DNA of 64,000 nucleotides, from contig NZ_WODA01000023.1 in NCBI RefSeq assembly GCF_009729855.1, positions 124,001 through 188,000 on the forward strand, read 5' to 3'. The stretch is from Agromyces luteolus. Lineage in GTDB: Bacteria > Actinomycetota > Actinomycetes > Actinomycetales > Microbacteriaceae. The notes beneath the pieces are model-generated. The model searched no databases. It saw only the letters and a program-made list of their open reading frames with translations, and was not told the origin of the DNA. The position numbers were made by a program, and so were the translations under genes. Positions 25,597 through 34,606 of this stretch are shown here, one piece after another. How positions within the stretch are numbered: position 1 is the first letter of the stretch; every line of letters begins with the position of its first letter.

Positions 25597-27894
25597 GTGG
25601 CGGGGCAGACGCTGACCCCGCGCGAGAGCGCGATTCTGGCCGCGGTCGAGCGGCGACTGAGCAACCCCGAGATCGCATCGGAGCTGTTCATCTCGGTGCG
25701 CACCGTGGAGAGCCACATCGCGAGCCTGCGCCGCAAGCTCGGCGCGGAGAGCCGGGCCGACCTGGTCGCCGCCGCGAGCGAGCGCCGCGAGGCATCCGTC
25801 CGCCTGCCCGACACGCGGTTCATCGGGCGCGAGGCCGAGCTCGACGCGCTCACCGCGCTCCTCGACGCGCACCGCTGCGTGTCGGTCACCGGGCCGGGAG
25901 GCGTCGGCAAGACGCGCCTCGCGCTCGAGTTCGCCGCACGCCGGCACGGCGAACGCTCGCCGATCGTCATCGAGCTCGAGCACGCCGAACCCGACGACGT
26001 CGTGCCGCGCATCGCGCGCGCGCTCGACCTCGAGGCCGTGCCGGGCGCCGACGTCCTGTCCTCGGTCGCGACCGCCCTCGCATCGCGCCCGTACCTGCTC
26101 GTGCTCGACAACATCGACCGGGTCGGCGACGCGGTGCAGGCCGCCGCGCACCGGCTCCTGCGCGAGTCGCGCCAGCTGAGGATCCTCGGCACCACGCGGA
26201 CGCCGTTCGGCGACGACGCGGAGCACGTGCTCGCGCTCGAGCCGCTGCCCGTCGAGGGGTCGGACGCCGCGGGCGTCGCGATGCTCCTCGACCGGCTGAA
26301 CGCGTACGGCGTGCCGCCGACCGCCGGCGAGCGCGAGCTCGCGGCTCGCATCTGCACGCGCCTCGACGGGCTGCCCCTCGCGCTCGAGCTCGCCGCGACC
26401 GTCTCGCGGCACCTCGGGCTCGAGGAACTCGCCGACCGGCTCGACCGCGACTTCGCCTCGCTCGACCGCGCCGCGCCGCGCGGCCGCCACCGCACGCTCG
26501 AGACCACCTTCGAGTGGACGTGGGACCTCCTGGAGGACGACGAGCGCGACGTGCTCTGCCGCCTGGCGGCCCTCCCCCGGACCTTCGACGTCGAGCTCGC
26601 GACGGCCGTGACGCATCCGGGCGCCGAGGGCGTTCTGTTCCGGCTGCTCGACCACTCGATGGTCGTCCCGACGGGCGGCTCGCCGCGCCGGTTCCGCCTG
26701 CTCGCCGTGATGCGCGAGTTCGTGCGCGCCCGGACCGACGCCGCGACCATCCGGGAGGTGCTCGAGCGGCACGCCGAGTACCACGCGTCGGTCGCCGCGC
26801 AGTTCGTCGAGCACGCCAGGGTCGACGACAGCGACGCGGCCATGCAGCTGTCGGCCACCCTCTGCCCCGAGGTGAACGCCGCGCTCCGCTGGGCCGTCGC
26901 GGCGCGGCATCCGTCGGCCCGGTCGCTCGCCGCCTCGCTCTCGGTCGGCGTCGAGCAGTACGGGTCGGACGTCGACAGCGTGCGGTCGCTCGCGATGGCC
27001 GCACGCGACCCCCATGTCGTCGACGGCGCGAGGCCGGGCGAGCTCTTCGTGCTCGGGGCGGGGATCGCGTACCTCGACCTTCCGCTCGTCGACGATCTCG
27101 CGCGACGCGCGCTCGCCACCGCCGAGGCGCGCGGCGACGCCGCATCGCGCCTCGATGCGCACCACCTCGCGGGCCTCGCCGACGCCTACCTCGACCGAGG
27201 CGAGTCGGCGCTCGCGCACCTCGCTGAGGCCGAACGCCTCGCGGTCGAGCTCGGCGACGCCTGGTCGCTCGCGTCGATCCACCAGTTCCGCGGCATCGCG
27301 CTGCGCGGCGCCTCCCTGCACGACCCGGCTGCGGCCGTCGCGGAGTTCGACGCGGCGATGCGCGACTACGCGATCGCGGGCGACGCGATGCACGTCAACA
27401 ACGCCCGCTACATGATGGCGTCGGTCGCCGCCAACGCGGGGCTCGAGCCCGAGCGGGCCGCGGTCTGGGCGGCGGAGTGCGCGGCCTACGCGCGCGGGGC
27501 GGGCAACGCGCACGAGCTCGCCCACGCCGCGCTCGTGCAGCAGACCCTCGGGGTGCCGGATGCCGCGCTGCCGCTCGACGAGCTCGAGGCCTCGCTCCGC
27601 TCGCTCGGCGACGTGCGCTGCCTCACCCGCACGCTGCTGCTCACCGCCGAGCGCGCCCCGTCGTCGAACGCACGACTACCCCGCCTCGAGGAGGCGCTCG
27701 CCCTCGCCGAGTCCGCCGGCGACGACGCGCACCGGATCGAGGCGCTGACCGGGCTCGTCGAGGCGTACCGGGCGGTCGGCGACGTCACGCGTTCGCGCAC
27801 CGCGCTCGGGCGGCTCGAGGCGATCGCCGGGGCGGATGCCGCGGCATCCGCGATCGCCGGGGGGCTCGCGACCCCGGCCCCCATCACCGGCTGA
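25597..27894 (+). CDS. NTPase-containing LuxR-type regulator with N-terminal HTH
   Basis: 765 aa. Residues 5-62 are a LuxR/GerE HTH (LTPRESAILAAVERRLSNPEIA, then SVRTVESHIASLRRKLG). Residues 75-350 form an NB-ARC/AAA-like STAND ATPase with Walker A GPGGVGKTR, Walker B LLVLDNID and a GLPLALELAA motif. The rest is helical, TPR-like repeats. Classical LAL regulators have the HTH at the C terminus, so the order is reversed. Probably a signal-integrating activator that oligomerises on ATP; targets unknown. GTG start, apparently leaderless. Confidence 0.8.
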   Translation: MAGQTLTPRESAILAAVERRLSNPEIASELFISVRTVESHIASLRRKLGAESRADLVAAASERREASVRLPDTRFIGREAELDALTALLDAHRCVSVTGPGGVGKTRLALEFAARRHGERSPIVIELEHAEPDDVVPRIARALDLEAVPGADVLSSVATALASRPYLLVLDNIDRVGDAVQAAAHRLLRESRQLRILGTTRTPFGDDAEHVLALEPLPVEGSDAAGVAMLLDRLNAYGVPPTAGERELAARICTRLDGLPLALELAATVSRHLGLEELADRLDRDFASLDRAAPRGRHRTLETTFEWTWDLLEDDERDVLCRLAALPRTFDVELATAVTHPGAEGVLFRLLDHSMVVPTGGSPRRFRLLAVMREFVRARTDAATIREVLERHAEYHASVAAQFVEHARVDDSDAAMQLSATLCPEVNAALRWAVAARHPSARSLAASLSVGVEQYGSDVDSVRSLAMAARDPHVVDGARPGELFVLGAGIAYLDLPLVDDLARRALATAEARGDAASRLDAHHLAGLADAYLDRGESALAHLAEAERLAVELGDAWSLASIHQFRGIALRGASLHDPAAAVAEFDAAMRDYAIAGDAMHVNNARYMMASVAANAGLEPERAAVWAAECAAYARGAGNAHELAHAALVQQTLGVPDAALPLDELEASLRSLGDVRCLTRTLLLTAERAPSSNARLPRLEEALALAESAGDDAHRIEALTGLVEAYRAVGDVTRSRTALGRLEAIAGADAAASAIAGGLATPAPITG

Positions 27895-27938
27895 ACGGCG
27901 GGCGACGGCCGCGGCGGTCCGCGCCCGGATCGGGACGC

Positions 27939-27960
27939 GTGTCCCGTGACAGCGGGACAC
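27939..27960. promoter_or_regulatory. Inverted repeat before the kinase gene, candidate response-regulator site
   Basis: GTGTCCCG-N6-CGGGACAC with perfect 8-bp arms, 21 nt upstream of the kinase ATG. The same TGTCCCG/CGGGACA core recurs at 30807-30837 ahead of the membrane-protein gene. It could also terminate the upstream gene, but the shared sequence favours a protein-binding site. Confidence 0.55.
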
Positions 27961-27981
27961 CGCTGCTGCGACGATGAGCGG

Positions 27982-30150
27982 ATGACGCTCGCCTCAAGCC
28001 GCATCGCGACCGCCGTCGCGATCGCGGTCTCGGCCGTCGCCGCCGTCGGGGCGATCGCGATCGACGTCGTCGTCCTCGCGGCGCACCCGCAGCCCCCGCT
28101 CTCACCCGGCTGGTCGGGCGTGCTGCCCGGCGTCGCCATGCTGATCCCGGGCGCCCTGCTGATGTGGCGGCTGCCGTGGCATCCGATCGCGGTCGTGCTC
28201 ACGGGCTTCGGCACGCTCTGGGTGGTCGACGGGCTGGCCTCGGCGGCGGTGAACCTCGCGTGGTACACGGACCGCGAGGCGTGGTGGGCCGTCCCCGCGA
28301 TGTGGTTCTTCGGCCGGCTGGGATCGGTGCTGATCCTGCCGATCCAGTTGCTGCTGCTGCTGTTCCCCGACGGGCGGCTGCGCCGGGGCGGATGGCGCGC
28401 GGTGTCCGTCGTCGCGATCGCGCTCGGGCTCGTCATGCCGTTCGCGTTCATCCTCGCGCCCGCCGAAGCGCTCGTCGCCGATGATCCCGACCGTGCCGAG
28501 CTGCTCGCGCTGTTCGACCCGGCGCTCCCGACGCTGCCGCTGCCGGATGCCGCGTGGTCGCTGATCCTCGGGCTGGCACTGCCGTGCATGGCCGCGAGCC
28601 TCGTGCTCGCACTCGTCGTGTGCGTGAGCCGACGGTTCCGTGCCGGCCCCGAGGAGCGCGCGCAGCTGCGGTGGCTGGTCTGGTCGGGCGTCGTGTTCGT
28701 CGGGGTGCTCCCGATCTACCCGCTCGTGCCGACCGTCGTCGTCGACGTGCTCCTCGGCGCGACCATCGGACTGATCAGCGCCTCCGTCGTCGTGGCGGTC
28801 ACCCGCTACCGGCTGTACGCCATCGACCGGCTCCTGTCGTGGACGCTCGTCTACGCGGTGCTGATCGGCGCGATCGTCGCGGTCGACGTGCTCGTCGTGC
28901 TCGTCGTGGGCAGCGCGATCGACGACCGCGTCGCGATGCTCCTCGCCGTCGTGGCGGTCACGATCGCGTACGCGCCGCTGCGCGCTCGGCTGTTCGCGAT
29001 CGCCAACCGCGTCGTGAGCGGCCGCCGCGCCGACCCGTACGGCGTCGTGTCCTCGCTCGGCGAACGGCTGACCCGTGCCGGCGGGACCGCCGAGCAGTTG
29101 CGCGCCCTCGCGACCGCCGTCGCGGAGGCGTTCGCATCGCCGTACGTGCGCGTCGAGCTCGACCGGCCCGACGGCACCCGCCTCTCGTCGTCCGTGGGCG
29201 TGCCCGCCCCCGACCTCGTCGAGGTGCCGATCGACCACGCCACCGGCACGATCGGCCGGATCCTGATGGAGCCCGGTCGGCGTCCGGTCGTCTCCGAGCG
29301 CGATCAGCGCCTCCTCGGCGACCTCGTCAGGCTGGCCGCCGCCGCGATCCTCGACGGCGAGCTGCGACGGGAGTTGCAGGCGATCCGGGAACGGCTCGTG
29401 CTCGCACGCGAGGAGGAGCGGTCGCGGCTCCGCCGCGACCTTCACGACGGGCTCGGCCCCCTGCTCGCGGGCGTGAAGCTGCGGCTCGAGACCGCCCGAA
29501 ACCTCGCCGAGCGAGATCCCGCCCGCTCGGTCGCCCTGGTCGACGCGGCCGTCGAGGACCAGGCCGAGGTGATCGGCGAGGTGCGCCGCATCGTGCACGA
29601 CCTCCGCCCCCCGGCACTCGACGACCTCGGGCTCGCGCGCGCGATCGAGCAGCAGGCCGAACGGCTCACGGGGGCCGGGCTCGTCGTGGGCATCGACGTC
29701 GCCGAACCGCCCGGTCCCGCCTCGACGCTGCCGCCCGCGGTCGAGGTCGCGGCCTACCGGATCGCCTCCGAGGCGCTCGCGAACGCGCGTCGCCACTCCG
29801 GCGCCTCCGCCGTGCAGGTCCGGATCGCCGCCGACGACCGCGCGCTCACGGTCGACGTGCGCGACGACGGCACCGGCATCCCCGCCGACGCCGTCCGGGG
29901 CGTCGGGCTGAGGAGCCTGCACGAGCGCGCCGCGGAACTCGGCGGGTCGCTGCGCATCGACTCGGGCGACGGCGGCACGCTCGTCCGCGCCGTCCTCCCG
30001 ATCGCCGCCGCGACGCACGACGACGCGATCCCGCCCCACGCACCCGCGCCCGCACCCGACGCGGCGGCGCCCGCACCCGCACCCGACGCACCCGCACCCG
30101 GCGCCCCGCGGCCGGAGACGCCAGAGGAGACCCACGCCGATGTCCGCTGA
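27982..30150 (+). CDS. Membrane sensor histidine kinase (HisKA_3, NarL-system type)
   Basis: 722 aa. The N-terminal 330 residues hold eight or nine hydrophobic helices. A GAF-like segment spans about 355-460. The dimerisation/phosphoacceptor helix carries H488 in RRDLHDGLGPLL. The HATPase domain shows EALANARRHS, DDGTGIP and GVGLRSLHERA. The C terminus is an Ala/Pro-rich tail of about 40 residues. It should autophosphorylate on a membrane signal and pass phosphate to the response regulator, whose gene overlaps it by 11 nt. Confidence 0.88.
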   Translation: MTLASSRIATAVAIAVSAVAAVGAIAIDVVVLAAHPQPPLSPGWSGVLPGVAMLIPGALLMWRLPWHPIAVVLTGFGTLWVVDGLASAAVNLAWYTDREAWWAVPAMWFFGRLGSVLILPIQLLLLLFPDGRLRRGGWRAVSVVAIALGLVMPFAFILAPAEALVADDPDRAELLALFDPALPTLPLPDAAWSLILGLALPCMAASLVLALVVCVSRRFRAGPEERAQLRWLVWSGVVFVGVLPIYPLVPTVVVDVLLGATIGLISASVVVAVTRYRLYAIDRLLSWTLVYAVLIGAIVAVDVLVVLVVGSAIDDRVAMLLAVVAVTIAYAPLRARLFAIANRVVSGRRADPYGVVSSLGERLTRAGGTAEQLRALATAVAEAFASPYVRVELDRPDGTRLSSSVGVPAPDLVEVPIDHATGTIGRILMEPGRRPVVSERDQRLLGDLVRLAAAAILDGELRRELQAIRERLVLAREEERSRLRRDLHDGLGPLLAGVKLRLETARNLAERDPARSVALVDAAVEDQAEVIGEVRRIVHDLRPPALDDLGLARAIEQQAERLTGAGLVVGIDVAEPPGPASTLPPAVEVAAYRIASEALANARRHSGASAVQVRIAADDRALTVDVRDDGTGIPADAVRGVGLRSLHERAAELGGSLRIDSGDGGTLVRAVLPIAAATHDDAIPPHAPAPAPDAAAPAPAPDAPAPGAPRPETPEETHADVR

Positions 30151-30799
30151 CCCGATCCGCGTCGTGCTCGTCGACGACCATCCCGTCTACCGCGACGGGC
30201 TCAGCATGCTGCTCGCCTCGCTCGAGGGCGTGGAGGTGGCGGCCACGGCCGCCGACGGGGAGGCCGCGCAGGGGGTGATCGACGACGCCGAACCCGACGT
30301 CGTCGTGATGGACGTCCAGATGCCTCGGCTCGACGGGATCGCCGCCACGCGCGAGGCGGTGTCGCGGCATCCGCACCTCGCCGTCGTGGTCCTCACCATG
30401 TCGGAGGACGACGAGACGGTCTTCGCCGCGATGCGCGCCGGCGCGCGCGGCTACCTCGTGAAGGGCGCGAGCCAGCACGAGATCCGCTCGGCGATCGACG
30501 CCGTCGCACGGGGCGAGCTCGTGTTCGGGGCGGCCATCGCCCGCCGCGTCGCGGAGTTCTTCGCCGCGGGCCCGGCCTCGGCGCCCGCCGCGGAGGTGTT
30601 CCCGCAGCTCACCGCGCGCGAGCGCGAGATCCTCGAGCTGCTCGCCGCCGGGCGCTCGAACCCGCAGATCGCGCAGGCGCTGTTCCTCTCGCCGAAGACC
30701 GTGCGGAACAACGTCTCGAACATCTTCGCGAAGCTGCAGGTCGCCGACCGCGCCGAGGCGATCGTCCGCGCCCGCGACGCGGGACTCGGCCGGGGCTGA
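30140..30799 (+). CDS. NarL/FixJ-family response regulator
   Basis: 219 aa. The receiver domain (1-120) has the acidic pocket in VLVDDH, the phosphoacceptor D58 in VVMDVQMP, and YLVKGA. The LuxR HTH (about 150-210) reads LTAREREILELLAAGRSNPQIA and PKTVRNNVSNIFAKLQV. It is the cognate partner of the overlapping kinase gene. Candidate binding sites are the TGTCCCG/CGGGACA repeats at 27939-27960 and 30807-30837. Confidence 0.9.
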   Translation: MSADPIRVVLVDDHPVYRDGLSMLLASLEGVEVAATAADGEAAQGVIDDAEPDVVVMDVQMPRLDGIAATREAVSRHPHLAVVVLTMSEDDETVFAAMRAGARGYLVKGASQHEIRSAIDAVARGELVFGAAIARRVAEFFAAGPASAPAAEVFPQLTAREREILELLAAGRSNPQIAQALFLSPKTVRNNVSNIFAKLQVADRAEAIVRARDAGLGRG

Positions 30800-30806
30800 G
30801 GGTCTC

Positions 30807-30837
30807 CGGATGTCCCGGGCGGAGGTCGGGACATCCG
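30807..30837. promoter_or_regulatory. Inverted repeat before the membrane-protein gene, second candidate response-regulator site
   Basis: CGGATGTCCCG-N9-CGGGACATCCG with perfect 11-bp arms, 80 nt upstream of the ATG at 30918 and 7 nt after the response-regulator stop. Its core matches the site before the kinase gene. It might instead, or also, terminate the two-component operon. Confidence 0.55.
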
Positions 30838-30917
30838 CGGGACGCCGCTCCCTGCCGGCCCGGGTCGGCCGCCCGGGAGTCTGGGTTCACGAACGAACCA
30901 CGACCGGAAGGCCAGCC

Positions 30918-31661
30918 ATGAACCTCTTCTCACCCGCCGTCGCCGACGGGACCGCCCACCCGACCGGGTGCCCCACCGAGGCCGCCGCGGTCGACGCATC
31001 CGACCGCCCCGCCGGCCGCGGCCGCGCCGCGGACCTGGGCCCCGTCCGCCCGAACCGCCTGCAGCGCCTCGGCGGTGCCGCCCTCCTCGCGGCACCCGTG
31101 CTCATGACGGGCGGCATGCTCACCTCGCCCGAGCAGACCGGACCCGGCGAGGCCGGCTACATCGCCTCGCTCGCCGCGGATCCCGCCCTCAGCATCCTGT
31201 CGGCGAACCTCCTGCACTACGGATGGGTCGCGCTCGCCGTCGGCGCACTCGCGACGCTGGGGCTGCTCCGCGGTCCGCGCGGCCGCGTCTTCCTGCCGAT
31301 CGCCGCAGTGATCCTCATGTTCGGCGCGATCCAGATGTCGGGCCTGCTCCTGTCGGACTGGTTCCTCATCAGCGCGGGCAACACCCTCTCCATCGAGGAC
31401 GCCGTCGCGATGGACGCCAACGCCAAGGAGTGGTCGGTCGCGATCTGGCAGTTCTCGGGCATGGGCGCCGGCATCCTCGGCATCGGCCTGGTCTCGCTCG
31501 CCCTCGCACGGGCGAAGGCGATCTCGTGGTGGATCGCGCCCCTCGGGTTCCTGCCCTGGATCGTCCCCGCCTTCGGCCTCGGCCCGATCGGCGCGATCCT
31601 CGGGGGCCTCTGCTACCTGCCGCTCATCGTGGCGGGCGTGCGCCTGGTCGCGGCGAAGTAG
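30918..31661 (+). CDS. Polytopic membrane protein, probable target of the adjacent two-component system
   Basis: 247 aa. A 45-residue cytosolic N terminus is followed by about six hydrophobic helices with short loops (LLAAPVLMTGGMLTSPEQ, LHYGWVALAVGALATLGLL, WSVAIWQFSGMGAGILGIGL). No family is identified; the layout resembles DUF4386-like proteins. GGAAGG precedes the ATG. Position and the shared inverted repeat suggest that the response regulator controls it. Confidence 0.65.
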   Translation: MNLFSPAVADGTAHPTGCPTEAAAVDASDRPAGRGRAADLGPVRPNRLQRLGGAALLAAPVLMTGGMLTSPEQTGPGEAGYIASLAADPALSILSANLLHYGWVALAVGALATLGLLRGPRGRVFLPIAAVILMFGAIQMSGLLLSDWFLISAGNTLSIEDAVAMDANAKEWSVAIWQFSGMGAGILGIGLVSLALARAKAISWWIAPLGFLPWIVPAFGLGPIGAILGGLCYLPLIVAGVRLVAAK

Positions 31662-31679
31662 GCCGCCAGCCGATCGAGA

Positions 31680-31721
31680 CGAGCGAATGCCGCGGGGTCG
31701 ACGCCCCGCGGCATCCGCTCG
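31680..31721. terminator. Strong hairpin terminator
   Basis: Arms of 18 bp (CGAGCG.ATGCCGCGGGG against CCCCGCGGCAT..GCTCG) with one or two mismatches and a 6-nt loop lie 19 nt after the membrane-protein stop. It has no U tract. Confidence 0.65.
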
Positions 31722-31736
31722 TTCGTCGTGCCCCCG

Positions 31737-31796
31737 GTGCATGAGAATCCACCGGTCGGGCCTCGTGCGGCGCCCCTGGTTCGGATCTTCATGCAC
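31737..31796. repeat. Widely spaced inverted repeat upstream of the DHFR-like gene
   Basis: GTGCATGAGAATCC (31737-31750) and its near-perfect inverse GGATCTTCATGCAC (31783-31796) share 12 of 14 positions and are separated by 32 bp. They lie 54 nt before the gene at 31851. This could be a paired binding site on one face of the DNA or a long-range hairpin; no regulator is adjacent. Confidence 0.45.
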
Positions 31797-31850
31797 CCTC
31801 GACGGGCGCGGCGCCGAGGGCTACGGTGACCTGCGGGAGAGGAGCACGAC

Positions 31851-32468
31851 ATGGGCATCGTCGCCGTGGACCTGTTCATCACGCTCGACGGGGTCTACCA
31901 GGCCCCGGGCGGCCCCGAGGAGGACACCGAGGGCGGCTTCGCGTTCGGCGGCTGGCAGGCACCCTACCTCGACGAGAAGTCGGGCGAGGTGATCGGCGCG
32001 GGCATCGACCGGCTCGACGCACTGCTCCTCGGCCGGCGGACGTACGACATCTTCGCCGACTACTGGCCGCGGCACACCGACACCCAGGTCGGCGCGAAGT
32101 TCGCGGACGTGCCGAAGTTCGTCGCCTCGCGCACGCTGACCGACCCCGCGTGGTCGGGCACGACGGTGGTGACGGATGTCGCGGCCGAGGTCCCGGCGAT
32201 CAGGGACCGGTTCGACGAGGTCCACGTGATCGGCAGCGGCGACCTCGCTCGATCGCTGCTCGCGGCCGACCTCCTCGACCGGTTGAACCTGTACCTCTAC
32301 CCGATCGCATTCGGGAGCGGGAAGCGGCTCTTCGATGCCGGCAGCGTCCCCGCGGCCTTCACGCTCGCCCGGCCGCCCGTCGCGTTCCCGAAGGGTGCGG
32401 TCTCGCTGGTCTACGAGCGCGCGGGCGTCCCGGTCACGGGCATCGACATGGATCCCGAAGGGCGGTAG
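31851..32468 (+). CDS. Dihydrofolate reductase-like (RibD C-terminal domain) protein
   Basis: 205 aa. The N-terminal strand IVAVDLFITLDGVYQAPGG, then LLLGRRTYDIFADYW and HVIGSGDLARSLLAADLLDRLNLYLYP, match the RibD_C/YwjB-like reductase family, which uses NADPH on unknown substrates. It is not a full RibD because the deaminase domain is missing. GGAGAGGAG precedes the ATG. It is monocistronic and convergent with the VOC gene. Confidence 0.85.
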   Translation: MGIVAVDLFITLDGVYQAPGGPEEDTEGGFAFGGWQAPYLDEKSGEVIGAGIDRLDALLLGRRTYDIFADYWPRHTDTQVGAKFADVPKFVASRTLTDPAWSGTTVVTDVAAEVPAIRDRFDEVHVIGSGDLARSLLAADLLDRLNLYLYPIAFGSGKRLFDAGSVPAAFTLARPPVAFPKGAVSLVYERAGVPVTGIDMDPEGR

Positions 32469-32493
32469 CGGCCAGCCCCGCCGGCGGTCGGCC

Positions 32494-32940
32494 TCAGTCG
32501 AGCTCCTGGAAGATCGTGAGCTGCAGCCCGGCCGGCGCCCGCACGCGGCCGTTGACCGAGCGCCAGGGCGTCTCGCGGGCGGATGCCTCGAGCTCGGCGC
32601 CCGCGGCGACGAGTTCGTCGGTCACCGCGGCCGAGTCCGCCACCTCGAGCGCGACCCGGATGCGGTCGCTGCGGCCCCCGTCGGTCTCGACGCGGTCGAT
32701 GAACCGGACCTGCGCCGGGTTCGACAGTTCGAGCGTCGCGCGACCCGCGTCGAGGATCCGCACCTCGGCGCCGCCCTCGCCGCTGTAGGACTCCTGCTCG
32801 GGCATGCCGAGGACGTCGCGGAAGAACGTCAGTGCCGCGTCGAAGTCGTCGGCCTCGACGACGAGCCGGAGTTGACGCACCCGCCCGGGGCCCGGAGCCG
32901 CCGTGTCGCCGCCGGAACCTGCGCCCGTGCCATCCGTCAT
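32494..32940 (-). CDS. VOC (glyoxalase-fold) protein
   Basis: 148 aa with a single VOC domain (VRQLRLVVEADDFDAALTFFRDVLGMPEQ and a C-terminal APAGLQLTIFQE) after a short Gly-rich N terminus. The ATG overlaps the ligase stop by 4 bp (ATGA), so it is translated with the ligase. Whether it works with DNA repair is unknown; its type usually binds small molecules. Confidence 0.75.
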   Translation of the reverse strand: MTDGTGAGSGGDTAAPGPGRVRQLRLVVEADDFDAALTFFRDVLGMPEQESYSGEGGAEVRILDAGRATLELSNPAQVRFIDRVETDGGRSDRIRVALEVADSAAVTDELVAAGAELEASARETPWRSVNGRVRAPAGLQLTIFQELD

Positions 32941-34481
32941 GCCGCGCCCCCTTCGTCGCCGCCGCGGAGCAGCGCCCGCAGCGTCTGGATCGTGTCGGTC
33001 TCGGCGGGCTCCTTGTCGGGACGATACCCCTTGACGCGCGCGAACCGCAGGGCGATGCCGCCGGGGTACCGGCTCGAGCGCTGCACGCCGTCGATCGCGA
33101 TCTCGACCACCGTGATCGGCGACACGAACACCGTGCTGGCGGTGCGTCGCGTCTCGATCTCGGGGAACCGCTCGGTCTGGAACCGCAGCAGTTCGTCGGT
33201 GAGCCCCTTGAACGTCTTGCCGACCATGACGAACCCGCCGGGCTCGCCGAACTCGCCCCCGGGGTCGCGCGCGCCGAGGTGCAGGTTCGACAGCCAGCCG
33301 GTGCGGCGGCCGGAACCCCACTCCGCAGCGAGCACGATGAGGTCGTAGGTGAGCACCGGCTTGACCTTGATCCAGCTCGCGCCGCGACGCCCGGCCGCGT
33401 ACGGCGCGCCGACGCCCTTCACCACGACGCCCTCGTGCCCGGCCGCGAGCGCGTCGCGCGCCACGCGCTCGGCGATCTCGGGGTCGCCGGTGACCTCGCC
33501 GGGGATGCGGTGTTCGCCGGCGACGCGCTCGAGCTCGCCCAGCCGCGCGGAGAGCGGCTCGTCGATGAGGTCGCGGCCGTCGACGTGCAGCACGTCGAAG
33601 AACCACGGATGCAGCTGCACCTCGCGGGCGGCCTCGGCGCCGAACCGCGACATCGTCTCCTGGAACGGGCGCGGCGCCCCGCCCTCGTCGAGCGCGAGCG
33701 TCTCGCCGTCGAGGATCAGCTCGCGCGCGGGGAAGCCGCGGACCACGTCGACGACCTCGGGCACGCGGTGGGTGATGTCGGCGAGGTTGCGCGTGAAGAC
33801 GCGCACGTCGTCGCCGGAGCGGTGCACCTGGATGCGCGCGCCGTCGAGCTTGAATTCGACGGATGCCTCGCCGGCCTGCTCCAGCGCGGCCGCGGCGCTC
33901 GGCGCAGTGCCGGCCAGCATCGGCAGCACGGGGCGGCCGACCCGGAGGCCCACCGCGTCGAGTTCGCCCGGCGCGCCCGTGAGCGCGATGCGAGCGGTCT
34001 CGCCGAGGTCGCCCGACAGCATCGCCGCACGGCGCACGACGTCGCCCGGGCGCTCGGCGGCGCGCGCGATCGCGTCGGTCAGCACGCCCTCGAGCGCACC
34101 CGTGCGGAGCTCGCCGAGGATCACCCGCGAGAGGAAGTCCTGTTCGGCGGCCGTGGCGCGCGAACCGAGGTCGGCGAGCACGGCGGCGCGCTCGGCGGCC
34201 GAACCGGAGCCCGCCGCACCCGCGAGCCGTTCGAGCGCGTCGTCGACGTCGAGGACCGTGAGGCTCGCGGCATGCGCCGGCTCGCCCAGGCCGCCCTGGA
34301 GCGTGCGCCAGCCGACGCCGACGCGGCCCTGCCGCGGCTTGGCGGTGAGGAAGCCGACCGCGGGCACGATCTCGTCGGGCGCGAGCCCGGCGAGCAGGCC
34401 CGCGAGCGCGTCGACCTTCGCGAGCCGCGAGCGCGTGGACGCGACCCGCTCGACCGTCGTCACGACCTCGCCGAGCAGCAC
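32937..34481 (-). CDS. ligB: ATP-dependent DNA ligase (LigB type)
   Basis: 514 aa, about the length of mycobacterial LigB. Residues 1-190 form the DNA-binding domain; K211 in EFKLDGARIQVH is the adenylated lysine of motif I. LILDGETLAL, HPWFFDVLHVDG, EGVVVKG and SWIKVKP are the later nucleotidyltransferase motifs, with an OB fold at the C terminus. It seals nicks using ATP in addition to the essential NAD ligase elsewhere. No polymerase or nuclease domain or Ku gene is near, so it is not LigD. GTG start chosen for GAGGA 7 nt upstream and the family-like VASTRSRLAKV start. Confidence 0.9.
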   Translation of the reverse strand: MLLGEVVTTVERVASTRSRLAKVDALAGLLAGLAPDEIVPAVGFLTAKPRQGRVGVGWRTLQGGLGEPAHAASLTVLDVDDALERLAGAAGSGSAAERAAVLADLGSRATAAEQDFLSRVILGELRTGALEGVLTDAIARAAERPGDVVRRAAMLSGDLGETARIALTGAPGELDAVGLRVGRPVLPMLAGTAPSAAAALEQAGEASVEFKLDGARIQVHRSGDDVRVFTRNLADITHRVPEVVDVVRGFPARELILDGETLALDEGGAPRPFQETMSRFGAEAAREVQLHPWFFDVLHVDGRDLIDEPLSARLGELERVAGEHRIPGEVTGDPEIAERVARDALAAGHEGVVVKGVGAPYAAGRRGASWIKVKPVLTYDLIVLAAEWGSGRRTGWLSNLHLGARDPGGEFGEPGGFVMVGKTFKGLTDELLRFQTERFPEIETRRTASTVFVSPITVVEIAIDGVQRSSRYPGGIALRFARVKGYRPDKEPAETDTIQTLRALLRGGDEGGAA

Positions 34482-34606
34482 GCGTTCATCCTCGCACCGC
34501 CCGCCGACACGAGCCCTCCTGAGGGCCTTGTGATCAGCGAGGGCGGACGAGAGGATGAGGCCGGTGCGCACCGACCGGGCGCGACCGGATCGACCGAAGG
34601 AGCCCC

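Noticed and set aside
25444..27525. 693-codon minus-strand frame opposite the LuxR/NTPase regulator
   Set aside because: No start signal or domain, and composition typical of antisense frames; the plus-strand gene has clear HTH and Walker motifs.
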